In this document: piece after piece, positions 35,221 through 42,931 of the stretch
Layout of the letters: each line of letters begins with the position of its first letter
Numbering within the stretch: the first letter of the stretch is position 1
Origin: Chloroflexota bacterium
Lineage (GTDB): Bacteria > Chloroflexota > Anaerolineae > Aggregatilineales > Phototrophicaceae
Reading direction: 5' to 3'
Length of the DNA: 64,000 nucleotides
Assembly (NCBI GenBank): GCA_020161935.1
Contig: JAIUNI010000007.1
Coordinates: forward strand, 1-64,000
Made by a program: the position numbers and the translations under genes
Notes under the pieces: generated by a model
Told to the model about the DNA's origin: nothing
Database searches by the model: none
The model's input: only the letters and a program-made list of their open reading frames with translations

Positions 35221-36480
35221 ATGCGTTTGGGAACATACAGCTTCAATTCACGACTATTAACGGTTATCGGAAGTCTCACCATTCTGGTGGCGGCCTGTAC
35301 GACGAACACGCCCAGCGAACAAAGTGTAAGCGGCGTGCCGACGGATACACTCGCCCCGCTGGTGACACTGACACCGCGCTTTACGGCAACGCCTGTGCCT
35401 TCGCGCACACCGCTGCCGACCTTCACCCTAACCCCTTCCGAGACACCGATTTCACCGACACCGAGCGACACACCTACGGCCAGCGCGACTCCGGTACAAA
35501 CCGGCATCGTCACCTCCCTGCAAACGGTGAACGTGCGCCAAGGGCCGAGCGTCGGTTCGAACGCCATTGTAGCGCTGACACCGGGAACAGGTGTACAGGT
35601 GCTGGCGACCAGCCCTGACGGCAAGTGGTTCAACATTCGCATGGAAGACGGGCGCGAAGGCTGGATTGCTGCCGAATTGGTGCGCTTGAACCCGATGCCG
35701 ACCGGCTTTCCAACCGCTACCCAACCGCCGGATTTAACCGCGCTGGCACAGGGAACACTCCTGCCGACAGCCGTACTGGGTGGTGGGACGATTACACCGA
35801 CCCCGCCGCGCTCGGTGGTTACGCCGACCGAAGTCGGGAGCGCCAGCGCCGCGACCAGCACCGTGTCCGGTGACGCGACATTGCCCCCGCTGCCCGTGAT
35901 CGACGTGAACGCGATTGAGCAAACGGCGACCGCGATGGCACTGCCCACGATTACGCCGAGCTTCACGCCGCTGGGCGCGGATACCGCCACACCAGCCGTT
36001 CCGTTTGTTGGGATCACCTTCACCCCCACAGGCAGCGGCAGCACGACCGGCGGCAGTGGTACGGAAGGCACCAGCGGTTCGCAAACGGGTGTCGATGTAC
36101 TGGCATACTGTGATAACCGTGCGTTCGGGCGACCTGCCCCGACGACTCTGACGGCGGGCGCGACCATCGACGTGTTCTGGAGCTGGTACGTGAAAGACCG
36201 CACACTGATGCAGCAGCATTTGGACAACGTGGTCTATGACGTGAAGCTCGACGGAAAGCAGTTGGATAACTGGCGTGAGTTTGCCAGTACCGTCCGGCAG
36301 GGCAACGATGGTAATTACTACATCTTCTGGTATGTGCCGTCCGATCCTCTCCCTGCGGGTCAGCATACGATCAGCTACAGCGTGACGTGGAACGCGCAGA
36401 TCACCGACGGTTACGATATGTTCGGCCCCGGCACGAGCAAGCCAAGCGAAACCGGAAGCTGTACATTTACGGTGCGGTAA
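35221..36480 (+). CDS. Lipoprotein with SH3b domain and Thr/Pro-rich linkers
   Basis: A 419-residue surface lipoprotein. The signal peptide ends in the lipobox LVAAC with Cys26 as lipidation site. A Thr/Pro/Ser-rich spacer (about 35-92) is followed by a bacterial SH3 domain (about 95-155: VNVRQGPSVGSNAIVALTPGTG...GWIAAELVRL), a second low-complexity spacer (about 160-285), and a C-terminal beta domain (about 290-418: AYCDNRAFGRPAP, WSWYVKD, FWYVPSDPLPAGQHTISYSVTW). This is a typical Chloroflexota surface protein layout. It diverges from the lysC leader promoter and ends in its own terminator. Confidence 0.8.
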   Translation: MRLGTYSFNSRLLTVIGSLTILVAACTTNTPSEQSVSGVPTDTLAPLVTLTPRFTATPVPSRTPLPTFTLTPSETPISPTPSDTPTASATPVQTGIVTSLQTVNVRQGPSVGSNAIVALTPGTGVQVLATSPDGKWFNIRMEDGREGWIAAELVRLNPMPTGFPTATQPPDLTALAQGTLLPTAVLGGGTITPTPPRSVVTPTEVGSASAATSTVSGDATLPPLPVIDVNAIEQTATAMALPTITPSFTPLGADTATPAVPFVGITFTPTGSGSTTGGSGTEGTSGSQTGVDVLAYCDNRAFGRPAPTTLTAGATIDVFWSWYVKDRTLMQQHLDNVVYDVKLDGKQLDNWREFASTVRQGNDGNYYIFWYVPSDPLPAGQHTISYSVTWNAQITDGYDMFGPGTSKPSETGSCTFTVR

Positions 36481-36511
36481 ACCTCACGGTTAAATGTCTA
36501 AGGTTCAAAGT

Positions 36512-36539
36512 AAGCGGTGGGCAAACGTCCATCGCTTTT
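36512..36539 (+). terminator. Intrinsic terminator after the SH3b lipoprotein
   Basis: AAGCGGTGG (36512-36520) pairs with CCATCGCTT (36529-36537, one G-U) around an 8-nt loop, followed by TTTT within the end of the stem. Confidence 0.6.
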
Positions 36540-37111
36540 GATTTCCAAAATCTGCCCTAAAGGACTTCTAAAGTCGCAAATTCCGCAAAAACTGCAAGTG
36601 CGAAAATGGGTTTAACGGCGGCAGTGAGGGAGCGTTTTGCCGAATCTTCACAAAATTCTGCAATTTCTGCAATTTCACCGTGCATTTTTGGCATTCTGAG
36701 TGCAGATTCAGCGGGATACTCGGCTAGAGATGCTGCAACAATGGCGATGGGACTGCCGCTGCCATGTTTGCGGCAAAAGTAGTCTATAGTCGACAGTCAT
36801 TAGTCATCAGTCAAAGGCCAATACAAGGCACCCATTGTCTCTCCAAGCACAATATGCGGAACAAGCAACAAAAGCGATACAGAAGTTGACCGTTTATAGT
36901 TAGGCGTTAGAGACCTGAAATGTTTTAAATGTTGCAATTGTTGCAAATATCGCAATTGTGATTCTCGTTATTCTCAACATTTGACCGAGAAATGATGCTG
37001 TTGATGCTGTTGTTACAACGTTTTTGTGTCGCAAATGTCGTCAGTGTCGTCAGTGTCGGAAATGTCATTTAGTGACATTTAGGTGTGAAAGCGGGAGGGT
37101 CTCAGCCCCTC
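36540..37111. repeat. Intergenic region with short tandem micro-repeats
   Basis: No credible gene lies here. The stretch contains several short direct repeats: TTCTGCAAT twice near 36655-36675, TTGCAA-type units near 36930-36960, GATGCTGTT twice near 36994-37012, and GTCGTCAGT twice near 37038-37055. A perfect hairpin AAATGTCA / TGACATTT lies at 37060-37080. Base composition is more AT-rich than the flanking genes. These look like decayed or lineage-specific repeats rather than a CRISPR array. Confidence 0.4.
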
Positions 37112-37197
37112 CCCTACGAAAAGACGAGAATTGTGGTTGGTGGCGCGGACGCGCTGTCTCGCGTCCCTACACACGGCGAGAATGTGGTTTCGTAGGG
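37112..37197. repeat. Inverted-repeat-bounded element of 86 bp
   Basis: CCCTACGAAA (37112-37121) is repeated exactly inverted as TTTCGTAGGG (37188-37197). Inside are an imperfect direct repeat of CGAGAAT-TGTGGTT next to each end and a GGACGCG / CGCGTCC hairpin. The size and symmetry suggest a small non-autonomous repeat (MITE- or REPIN-like). Only one copy is seen in the window. Confidence 0.4.
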
Positions 37198-37329
37198 AGA
37201 GCAGGTAGGCTGTGCGCTATTTCTAAACCAAATTGGATGCTTTAGAGCTACCACCAATTACAGGATAGAACATTTGTATCATCGAGTCAAGCACTTTGGG
37301 TTTGAATTTACAAACTTTAGTGTCCTTTT

Positions 37330-38403
37330 TTAGAACAGCATTTGCCCCCGCGCGGTGAGGTGTTCGATGACTTGGCGGTCGGCTTTGCCAAAGCTGTAAC
37401 GGCTGAGTTCCGCCGGTGTGACCCACGCAAAGTCGCGCACACCAATCGCCTGCGGCTCACCGCTGAGGTAGCGGCAGGTGAAGGCGTGAAGGGTTATCTT
37501 AAAATGAGTGAAACCATGCTGAACGACTGTGAACAGCTCACCGACTTCCACCTCAATCGCAAGTTCTTCACGGAGTTCACGCTGTAGGCATTCGGGTAAG
37601 GTTTCGCCGCTTTCCTGTTTGCCACCGGGGAATTCCCATAAGCCGCCGAGCAAACCGTCGAGTGGGCGCTGGGCGATCAACACCTGCCCCGCCTCGTTCC
37701 AGACCATGCCGGCTGCCACGTCATAATGGGGGGTCGCAGCTTTAGGCTTCTTCACGGGGCGCTCGTTCTGCGTACCGTTGGCGAAGGCTTTGCAATACTG
37801 GCTGATGGGACATTCCGAACAGACTGGCGAACGCGGTTTACAAACCACGCGACCAAGTTCCATCAGGGATTGGTTGTAGTCACCGGGGCGGTCGTGGTCG
37901 AGCCATTCTTCCGCCAGCTTCCACAAGTCATCCTTGACTTTCGGTTCGGTCACATCGGCTGAGAGGTCGGTCAAGCGGGCGAACACACGAATGACGTTGC
38001 CATCGAGCAGCGGCGCGACCTGACCGAAGGCGATGCTCAAAATCGCGCCAGCCGTATAACGACCGATACCGGGGAGCGCCAAGAGGCCATCAACCGTCTG
38101 CGGGAACTGACCATTTAGCGCCTGTGAAACCTGTACCGCCGCTTGGTGTAAATTACGGGCGCGGCTATAATAACCTAAGCCTTCCCAGAGCTTCAGCACT
38201 TGATCCAACGGGGCGGCAGCCAGATCATGCACCGTAGGGAACGCTTCCAGAAAACGGGCGAAATACGGAATAACGGTTTCAACCTGCGTTTGTTGAAGCA
38301 TAATTTCCGAGAGCCACACACGGTAAGCATCGTGGTTTTCGCGCCACGGCAGCGGGGCGGCATGAAGGTCATACCATGCGAGTAAGTCTTTTTGAAACGT
38401 CAT
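37330..38403 (-). CDS. mutY: A/G-specific adenine glycosylase MutY
   Basis: A DNA repair glycosylase that removes adenine mispaired with 8-oxoguanine. The helix-hairpin-helix LPGIGRYTAGAI is followed by the catalytic Asp in LLDGNVIRVFARL; the MutY-specific region is LQQTQVETVIPYF. The 4Fe-4S cluster ligands follow the C-X6-C-X2-C-X5-C spacing (CKPRSPVCSECPISQYC). The C-terminal third is a Nudix-like domain (FPGGKQESGETLPECLQRELREEL) that recognises oxoG. At 357 residues it has normal length. ATG 38403 is preferred over GTG 38436; neither has a clear ribosome site. Confidence 0.95.
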   Translation of the reverse strand: MTFQKDLLAWYDLHAAPLPWRENHDAYRVWLSEIMLQQTQVETVIPYFARFLEAFPTVHDLAAAPLDQVLKLWEGLGYYSRARNLHQAAVQVSQALNGQFPQTVDGLLALPGIGRYTAGAILSIAFGQVAPLLDGNVIRVFARLTDLSADVTEPKVKDDLWKLAEEWLDHDRPGDYNQSLMELGRVVCKPRSPVCSECPISQYCKAFANGTQNERPVKKPKAATPHYDVAAGMVWNEAGQVLIAQRPLDGLLGGLWEFPGGKQESGETLPECLQRELREELAIEVEVGELFTVVQHGFTHFKITLHAFTCRYLSGEPQAIGVRDFAWVTPAELSRYSFGKADRQVIEHLTARGQMLF

Positions 38404-38490
38404 GCGGAACTCATCGTTTAGTGTGAACGGTGGCACCAGTTTAGCACAATCATTCTACCTGTACAGAACAGGTAAACGAAGGACACGCTG

Positions 38491-39804
38491 ATGAAACGAA
38501 TTGCGACACTTCTAACCGCACTTTTACTGATGCTGATCGTTTCAACCGCGCTGGCGCAAGAAGCGACTGACGAACCTGCTCCACCGGCTGATACCGCCGC
38601 GCTCGAAGCACAAGCTACAGAGATTTCGAACAGCCTCGCGGACGCGCAGCGGGCAGCCGAGGACGCACGGGTTTACGCCGATGACGCACGGGATGAAGCG
38701 TCACGACAGCTTGAAATCTCGAATACTCTGCTGGGCATGTTCCAGAACGTCACGCAAACGATTTTCGCCATCTTCGGTATCGCTGGCCCCGTTCTCGCGA
38801 TTGCCGCTGGTTATCTCGGCTTTAACCGGTTGAACGCCGCCCAGAAAGAACTTACTGAAGCGAAAGAACGGTTCGAGCGCGAAATTCAAGAGAAGCAAGA
38901 TCAACTGACGAAAGTGCGACAAGAGTTGGAGGCCAGCAGCGCGAGGCAGCGGCAGGAAACCGCAAACGCCAACCTCGCTGTATCGCTGCTGACCTTAGGT
39001 GAACGGCAGTACCGGTCGCAGGACTTCCAAGGGGCGCTGAACACCTACAACCGCGCACTGGAACTTGACCCCTACAACCTGATTACGCACTACCGCGCGG
39101 GTTATGTTTATGTGCAGTCCGGCAACCTCGAAAAAGCCGAATACCACCTCAACGCGGCGCTGCGTATCGAAAACGATTTTGCTCCGGCGCTGGCGGCGCT
39201 CGGTTATGTTTACCGGCGCATGGGCGAAAAGATGCAGCCGGGGATCGACCGTGACCAGATCCAAAACATGGCGGAAGAACACTTGCTCAAGGCGCTGAAA
39301 ATCAGCGATAAGCTGGTGGACGACGACAACGAGTCATGGTGGGGTTCGCTCGGTGGGTTATACCGCCGTCGTGGGCAGATCGACCAAGCGATTGCGGCTT
39401 ACGAACGCGCCTCAAAGATCACACCCAAGTCCTCGTATGCGTTCAGCAATCTGGCGCTGTTGTATCTACACAAGCAGAACAAAGAGGAAATGCTCAAGAC
39501 GTACGTACGTGTCGAGCAGTTGGCATTCGGCGAGGTGCAAGCCGATGTGGATAATTATTGGGCGTACGCTGACCTGCTGACGGCACAGCTGGCACTGGGC
39601 AAGACTGAAGAAGCCAAGCCGGTTCTGGAATCGGTGCTGGAAATCGCGCCGAAAGACTCGCCCTACGTGTTTGAAAGCCTGCTGGATACGCTGAGACGGC
39701 TGGAAACGGCGCTGGGCGAAGCAGACTCGGCACACATCGCTCCCTTTATTGCCAGTATCGAAGAACGGATTGCGATGCAACAACCTACGAACAAGGGGGA
39801 ATGA
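38491..39804 (+). CDS. Exported/membrane TPR protein
   Basis: A 437-residue protein with a signal peptide (1-23, ALAQ-E), an Ala-rich coiled coil (about 35-75), a membrane helix (about 88-112), a second coiled coil (about 115-160) and at least five TPR units (about 165-400; for example FQGALNTYNRALELDPYNLITHYRAGYVY). It is likely anchored in the membrane with the TPR superhelix as a docking surface. It diverges from mutY; a 6-bp inverted repeat ACCTGT / ACAGGT at 38457-38473 lies in the shared upstream region. The tRNA promoter begins just after its stop. Confidence 0.75.
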   Translation: MKRIATLLTALLLMLIVSTALAQEATDEPAPPADTAALEAQATEISNSLADAQRAAEDARVYADDARDEASRQLEISNTLLGMFQNVTQTIFAIFGIAGPVLAIAAGYLGFNRLNAAQKELTEAKERFEREIQEKQDQLTKVRQELEASSARQRQETANANLAVSLLTLGERQYRSQDFQGALNTYNRALELDPYNLITHYRAGYVYVQSGNLEKAEYHLNAALRIENDFAPALAALGYVYRRMGEKMQPGIDRDQIQNMAEEHLLKALKISDKLVDDDNESWWGSLGGLYRRRGQIDQAIAAYERASKITPKSSYAFSNLALLYLHKQNKEEMLKTYVRVEQLAFGEVQADVDNYWAYADLLTAQLALGKTEEAKPVLESVLEIAPKDSPYVFESLLDTLRRLETALGEADSAHIAPFIASIEERIAMQQPTNKGE

Positions 39805-39807
39805 CTC

Positions 39808-39835
39808 TTGCAAAGCAACCGAAATGTTGTATACT
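39808..39835 (+). promoter_or_regulatory. Promoter of the tRNA-Val genes
   Basis: TTGCAA (39808-39813) and TATACT (39830-39835) are separated by 16 bp, placing the start of transcription about 5 nt before the first tRNA, as is usual for tRNA genes. Confidence 0.55.
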
Positions 39836-39846
39836 CGATTTCATCA

Positions 39847-39919
39847 GGGCAATTAGCTCAATTGGCAGAGCACTCCTTTGACGTGGGAGGGGTTAGAGGT
39901 TCGAGTCCTCTATTGCCCA
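39847..39919 (+). tRNA. tRNA-Val (anticodon GAC)
   Basis: The cloverleaf is complete: acceptor GGGCAAT / ATTGCCC, D-stem GCTC / GAGC, anticodon stem CTCCT / GGGAG with loop TTGACGT giving GAC, and T-stem AGAGG / CCTCT with loop TTCGAGT. The discriminator base is A and CCA is not encoded. Confidence 0.95.
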
Positions 39920-39931
39920 AGCAGCGGAACG

Positions 39932-39953
39932 AACCAGCGCAGGCTGGTTTTTT
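39932..39953 (+). terminator. Terminator-like hairpin between the two tRNA-Val genes
   Basis: AACCAGC (39932-39938) pairs with GCTGGTT (39943-39949) around GCAG, followed by a run of T to 39953. Only 12 bp separate it from the second tRNA, too little for a new promoter, so read-through is implied. Confidence 0.65.
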
Positions 39954-39965
39954 CAACGCTCACAC

Positions 39966-40039
<74 letters not shown>

Positions 40040-40047
40040 CACCACCT

Positions 40048-40072
40048 AACGGGGACGCACGTCTCCGTTTTT
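40048..40072 (+). terminator. Terminator after the tRNA-Val pair
   Basis: AACGGGGAC (40048-40056) pairs with GTCTCCGTT (40061-40069, one G-U) around GCAC and is followed by a T-run. Confidence 0.75.
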
Positions 40073-40144
40073 GATTCCAATTAGCGGCAGGACGTTTGGG
40101 GCGCTAGAATAGACACCAACAAATAAACTCATTGGGAAAAGATA

Positions 40145-41566
40145 ATGACAACCGAGTTAAACCCCAATAAATTTACCGAACACGCCGTTATCGCGCTGGA
40201 AGATATTCAACTGGCGACGGCGCTGCGACGCGGCACGGGCAACGCTGACGGTCGGCGGCGGCAGGTGATGGCAGAAGTCGAGGCGAAGGAACTGCGCCAA
40301 CAGGGGCGCGGGGCGAAGCTGCGGGCGCTGGCGGATTTACCGGATTTACTCGAACAGATGGAACGGAACGTGATCCAGCACGGCGGGCATGTGCTGTGGG
40401 CGAAGGATGCGGCAGAAGCCAACCAGCACGTTATTGACATTTGCAAGCGGCACAACCTCAAGCGCGGTGTGAAAAGCAAAAGCATGGCAACCGAGGAAAT
40501 CGGCTTGCTGCCCATACTCGAAGCTAACGGCATCAAAATGGTGGAAACCGACCTCGGCGAGTACATCGTGCAGGTGAACGAGAGCCACCCCAGCCACATC
40601 GTCATGCCGGTGATGCACATGACCAAAGAGCAGGTGCGCGACCTGTTCATCGACAAGCTGGATATGGAACCGACCGATGAGGCGAAAGAGATGACTGCCT
40701 TCGCCCGCAAGCTGCTGCGCGAGGAATTCCTGAGCGCGGACTTCGGCATGAGCGGCGGGAATTTCATGATCGCCGAAACCGGCACAGTGGCGATTGTGAC
40801 CAACGAGGGCAACGGCCGCCTTTCGACGGGGATGCCGCCGGTGCATATCGCGGTGGTGGGCATCGAGAAGATCGTGCCGACGTGGGAGGACTTCGCTACG
40901 CTGGTACAGCTCCTGCCACGCAGCGCGACTGGACACCGCATGACGACCTATGTCAACACGTTCAGCGGACCCGCGCAGTCAGAAGAACCGGATGGGCCGG
41001 AAGAATTTTATCTAATCCTACTGGACAACGGACGCAGCAATATCTATGGCACGTCGTATACTGAGGCACTGGCGTGTATCCGCTGCGGCGCGTGTTTGAA
41101 CGCCTGCCCGGTCTACCAGCACGTCGGCGGGCACACGTACGGCTCGGTGTATTCGGGGCCAATCGGGGCGATCATCACGCCGCTGCTGCAAGGCAAGGAG
41201 AATGCCGAGCAACTGCCTTTCGCGAGCAGTTTGTGCGGGGCGTGCAAGCAAGCGTGCCCGGTGGACATCAACATCCCTGACATGCTGCTGATGCTGCGGC
41301 ATGACCTCGAACACGAGCAGGAGACCATCTGGAAAGTGGCGCTTAAGAGTTGGAACTTTGGCAATACGCACCCGCTGCTGTACGAACTCGGTGGGAAAGC
41401 GGCCAGCGTCGCCACGCGAACGATTGCGAAAGCGGTGGGTGAGGACAAGCTGAACAACCTGCCCTACCCGCTCAGTGGATGGACGGATTTCCGAGACTTC
41501 CCATCGTTCGCTGACCAGTCGTTCCACGATTGGTGGCGCAAGAACCGGAAAGACACAGAGATTTAA
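40145..41566 (+). CDS. lutB: Lactate utilization iron-sulfur protein LutB
   Basis: A 473-residue cytoplasmic electron-transfer subunit of the LutABC L-lactate oxidation complex. The N-terminal LUD domain (about 60-300) contains MSGGNFMIAETGTVAIVTNEGNGR. Two 4Fe-4S motifs follow: CIRCGACLNAC (Cys311, 314, 317, 321) and CGACKQAC (Cys364, 367, 371) before CPVDINIP. The length is normal. lutC lies 4.9 kb downstream, with unrelated genes between, and no lutA is in the window. A candidate -10 box TAGAAT is at 40105-40110. Confidence 0.93.
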   Translation: MTTELNPNKFTEHAVIALEDIQLATALRRGTGNADGRRRQVMAEVEAKELRQQGRGAKLRALADLPDLLEQMERNVIQHGGHVLWAKDAAEANQHVIDICKRHNLKRGVKSKSMATEEIGLLPILEANGIKMVETDLGEYIVQVNESHPSHIVMPVMHMTKEQVRDLFIDKLDMEPTDEAKEMTAFARKLLREEFLSADFGMSGGNFMIAETGTVAIVTNEGNGRLSTGMPPVHIAVVGIEKIVPTWEDFATLVQLLPRSATGHRMTTYVNTFSGPAQSEEPDGPEEFYLILLDNGRSNIYGTSYTEALACIRCGACLNACPVYQHVGGHTYGSVYSGPIGAIITPLLQGKENAEQLPFASSLCGACKQACPVDINIPDMLLMLRHDLEHEQETIWKVALKSWNFGNTHPLLYELGGKAASVATRTIAKAVGEDKLNNLPYPLSGWTDFRDFPSFADQSFHDWWRKNRKDTEI

Positions 41567-41670
41567 ACCGCAGAGAAAGACAAAAGATTAACCGCCAAGT
41601 CGCCAAGAACGCCAAGAGGGAAGCAATACAAATGCGATTCACCACAGAGGCACAGAGGACACAGAGAAGT
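41567..41670. repeat. Purine-rich repeat sequence after lutB
   Basis: Three CGCCAAG units spaced 8-9 bp apart (41593-41616) are followed by ACCACAGAGGCACAGAGGACAC... (41641-41668), made of repeated CACAGAGG units. The second part resembles the arms of the GxxExxY cassette (AACACAGAG, GGCACAAAG), in direct orientation and without a gene. It may be a decayed or solo arm of the same repeat family at the left edge of the lutB-lutC insertion. Confidence 0.45.
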
Positions 41671-41827
41671 TAGGCTCAAGATAAGCTGTGCATCTGATCA
41701 TTATTCATGATGGAGATTTGAAATCAGTAAACGACGAACGAACGAACGCCCCAAGCAGCCCGCCCCGATTCCGGCGAGCATCCCCGTACATGAGTACGAA
41801 GCGGATGTCTCGGAAGGGTTAGAGGGG

Positions 41828-42817
41828 TTGGCGTGGCGCGAGATGAAAACAACCTTTGACGACCGCATTGAACGGGCGAACACGCCAGCCCGCACGGGGG
41901 CGCTGCGCTTCCAGTTCATCGGCAACCCGTTCCAACTGCTCAAGCTGCGAACGGTGCAAGCGGTTTACTTCGTGCAGCAGTTCAATGTGCCGCGCCCGAA
42001 AGCCTTGCTGGGCGACGAACACTTCAAGAAGCTGCTCAAGGACATTAGCACGGCGCGTGACCTCGCACCGGCGGATTCTTACCGGACGCTGTACATCAGC
42101 GCGGCGGGGTCGGACTCATCGGTGATGACGCGGCTGAAGGAAGAACTGGCGGCGAAAACCGGCCTCGCGATTGGCGACGAGGAAGGCGACCTGCTGATCC
42201 GTGTGCGGAAGGCGGCAGGTGGCGAGGGGTGGGAAACGCTGGTGCGCCTCAGCCCGCGCCCACAGGCGACCCGCGCGTGGCGCGTGTGCAACCGCGAAGG
42301 GGCGCTCAACGCGCCGGTGGCTTACGCGATGAACATCCTCAGCCGACCCACGCCGGAGGATGTGTACCTGAATATGGGCTGCGGTTCCGGTACGCTGCTC
42401 ATCGAGCGGATGGCGGCGGGCGAGGTGCAGAGCATCGTCGGCTATGACCAAGATGTCACCGCGTTAGAATGCGCGGGCAAGAACATCGAGGCGGCAGGTT
42501 ACAGCGAGGTCATCAAGCGGCGGCAGGGAAACATTACCGATTTGCCGCTGGCTGCCAAGAGTGTGGATGTCATCACGGCGGATTTGCCGTTCGGGCAGTT
42601 GGTGGGCAGCCACGATGATAACCTGAACTTGTACCCCGGCATGTTGCGGGAAGCGGCGCGGCTGCTGAAACCGGGTGGGCGGCTGGTGCTGGTCTCGCAC
42701 GAGGTTCGGCTGCTGGACAGCCTGCTTGAAGGCTCAGAAATCTGGAAGATCGACCAGAACTTACGAGTGACGGTGGGCGGTTTACACCCTCGCATCTGGG
42801 TACTCAGCCGGAAGTAA
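41828..42817 (+). CDS. Putative RNA/DNA methyltransferase (UPF0020-like)
   Basis: A methyltransferase of at least 329 residues. Motif I is YLNMGCGSGTLLIER, followed by GYDQDVTALECAGKN; the catalytic motif is ADLPFGQLVGSH, the D/N-P-P-F-like signature of guanine-N2 methyltransferases (TrmN/RlmL style). The late motif is AARLLKPGGRLVLVSHE. The annotated TTG is simply the first usual start codon. Protein-like sequence in the same frame continues upstream to about 41723 (including IPVHEYEADVSEGLEGLAW), but no ATG, GTG or TTG occurs there, so the true start or a frameshift is unresolved. It lies between lutB and the two orphan paralogues. Confidence 0.75.
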   Translation: MAWREMKTTFDDRIERANTPARTGALRFQFIGNPFQLLKLRTVQAVYFVQQFNVPRPKALLGDEHFKKLLKDISTARDLAPADSYRTLYISAAGSDSSVMTRLKEELAAKTGLAIGDEEGDLLIRVRKAAGGEGWETLVRLSPRPQATRAWRVCNREGALNAPVAYAMNILSRPTPEDVYLNMGCGSGTLLIERMAAGEVQSIVGYDQDVTALECAGKNIEAAGYSEVIKRRQGNITDLPLAAKSVDVITADLPFGQLVGSHDDNLNLYPGMLREAARLLKPGGRLVLVSHEVRLLDSLLEGSEIWKIDQNLRVTVGGLHPRIWVLSRK

Positions 42818-42871
42818 AAGCGCGGTTTGCCGTTCATTCCCCTACGCGACAACAACTCAATGCCTGAGAAA

Positions 42872-42910
42872 ATGGATATTCCTTCTATACTTAAGATTAG
42901 GAATATCCAT
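42872..42910. promoter_or_regulatory. 12-bp perfect inverted repeat around a -10-like box
   Basis: ATGGATATTCCT (42872-42883) and AGGAATATCCAT (42899-42910) are exact inverse copies separated by 15 bp that contain TATACT (42886-42891). The site lies 22 bp upstream of the first orphan paralogue. It could be an operator over its promoter; without a T-run it is a poor terminator. Confidence 0.4.
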
Positions 42911-42931
42911 ACTCATACAGGCGTTGCGATT

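Noticed and set aside
37031..37060. CRISPR array
   Set aside because: The direct repeats are 9 bp and nearly contiguous, without regular spacers, and no cas gene is present.
37024..37245. Small Cys/Arg-rich frame in the repeat region
   Set aside because: It is formed by the GTCGTCAGT micro-repeats and the inverted-repeat element; no ribosome site and no fold.
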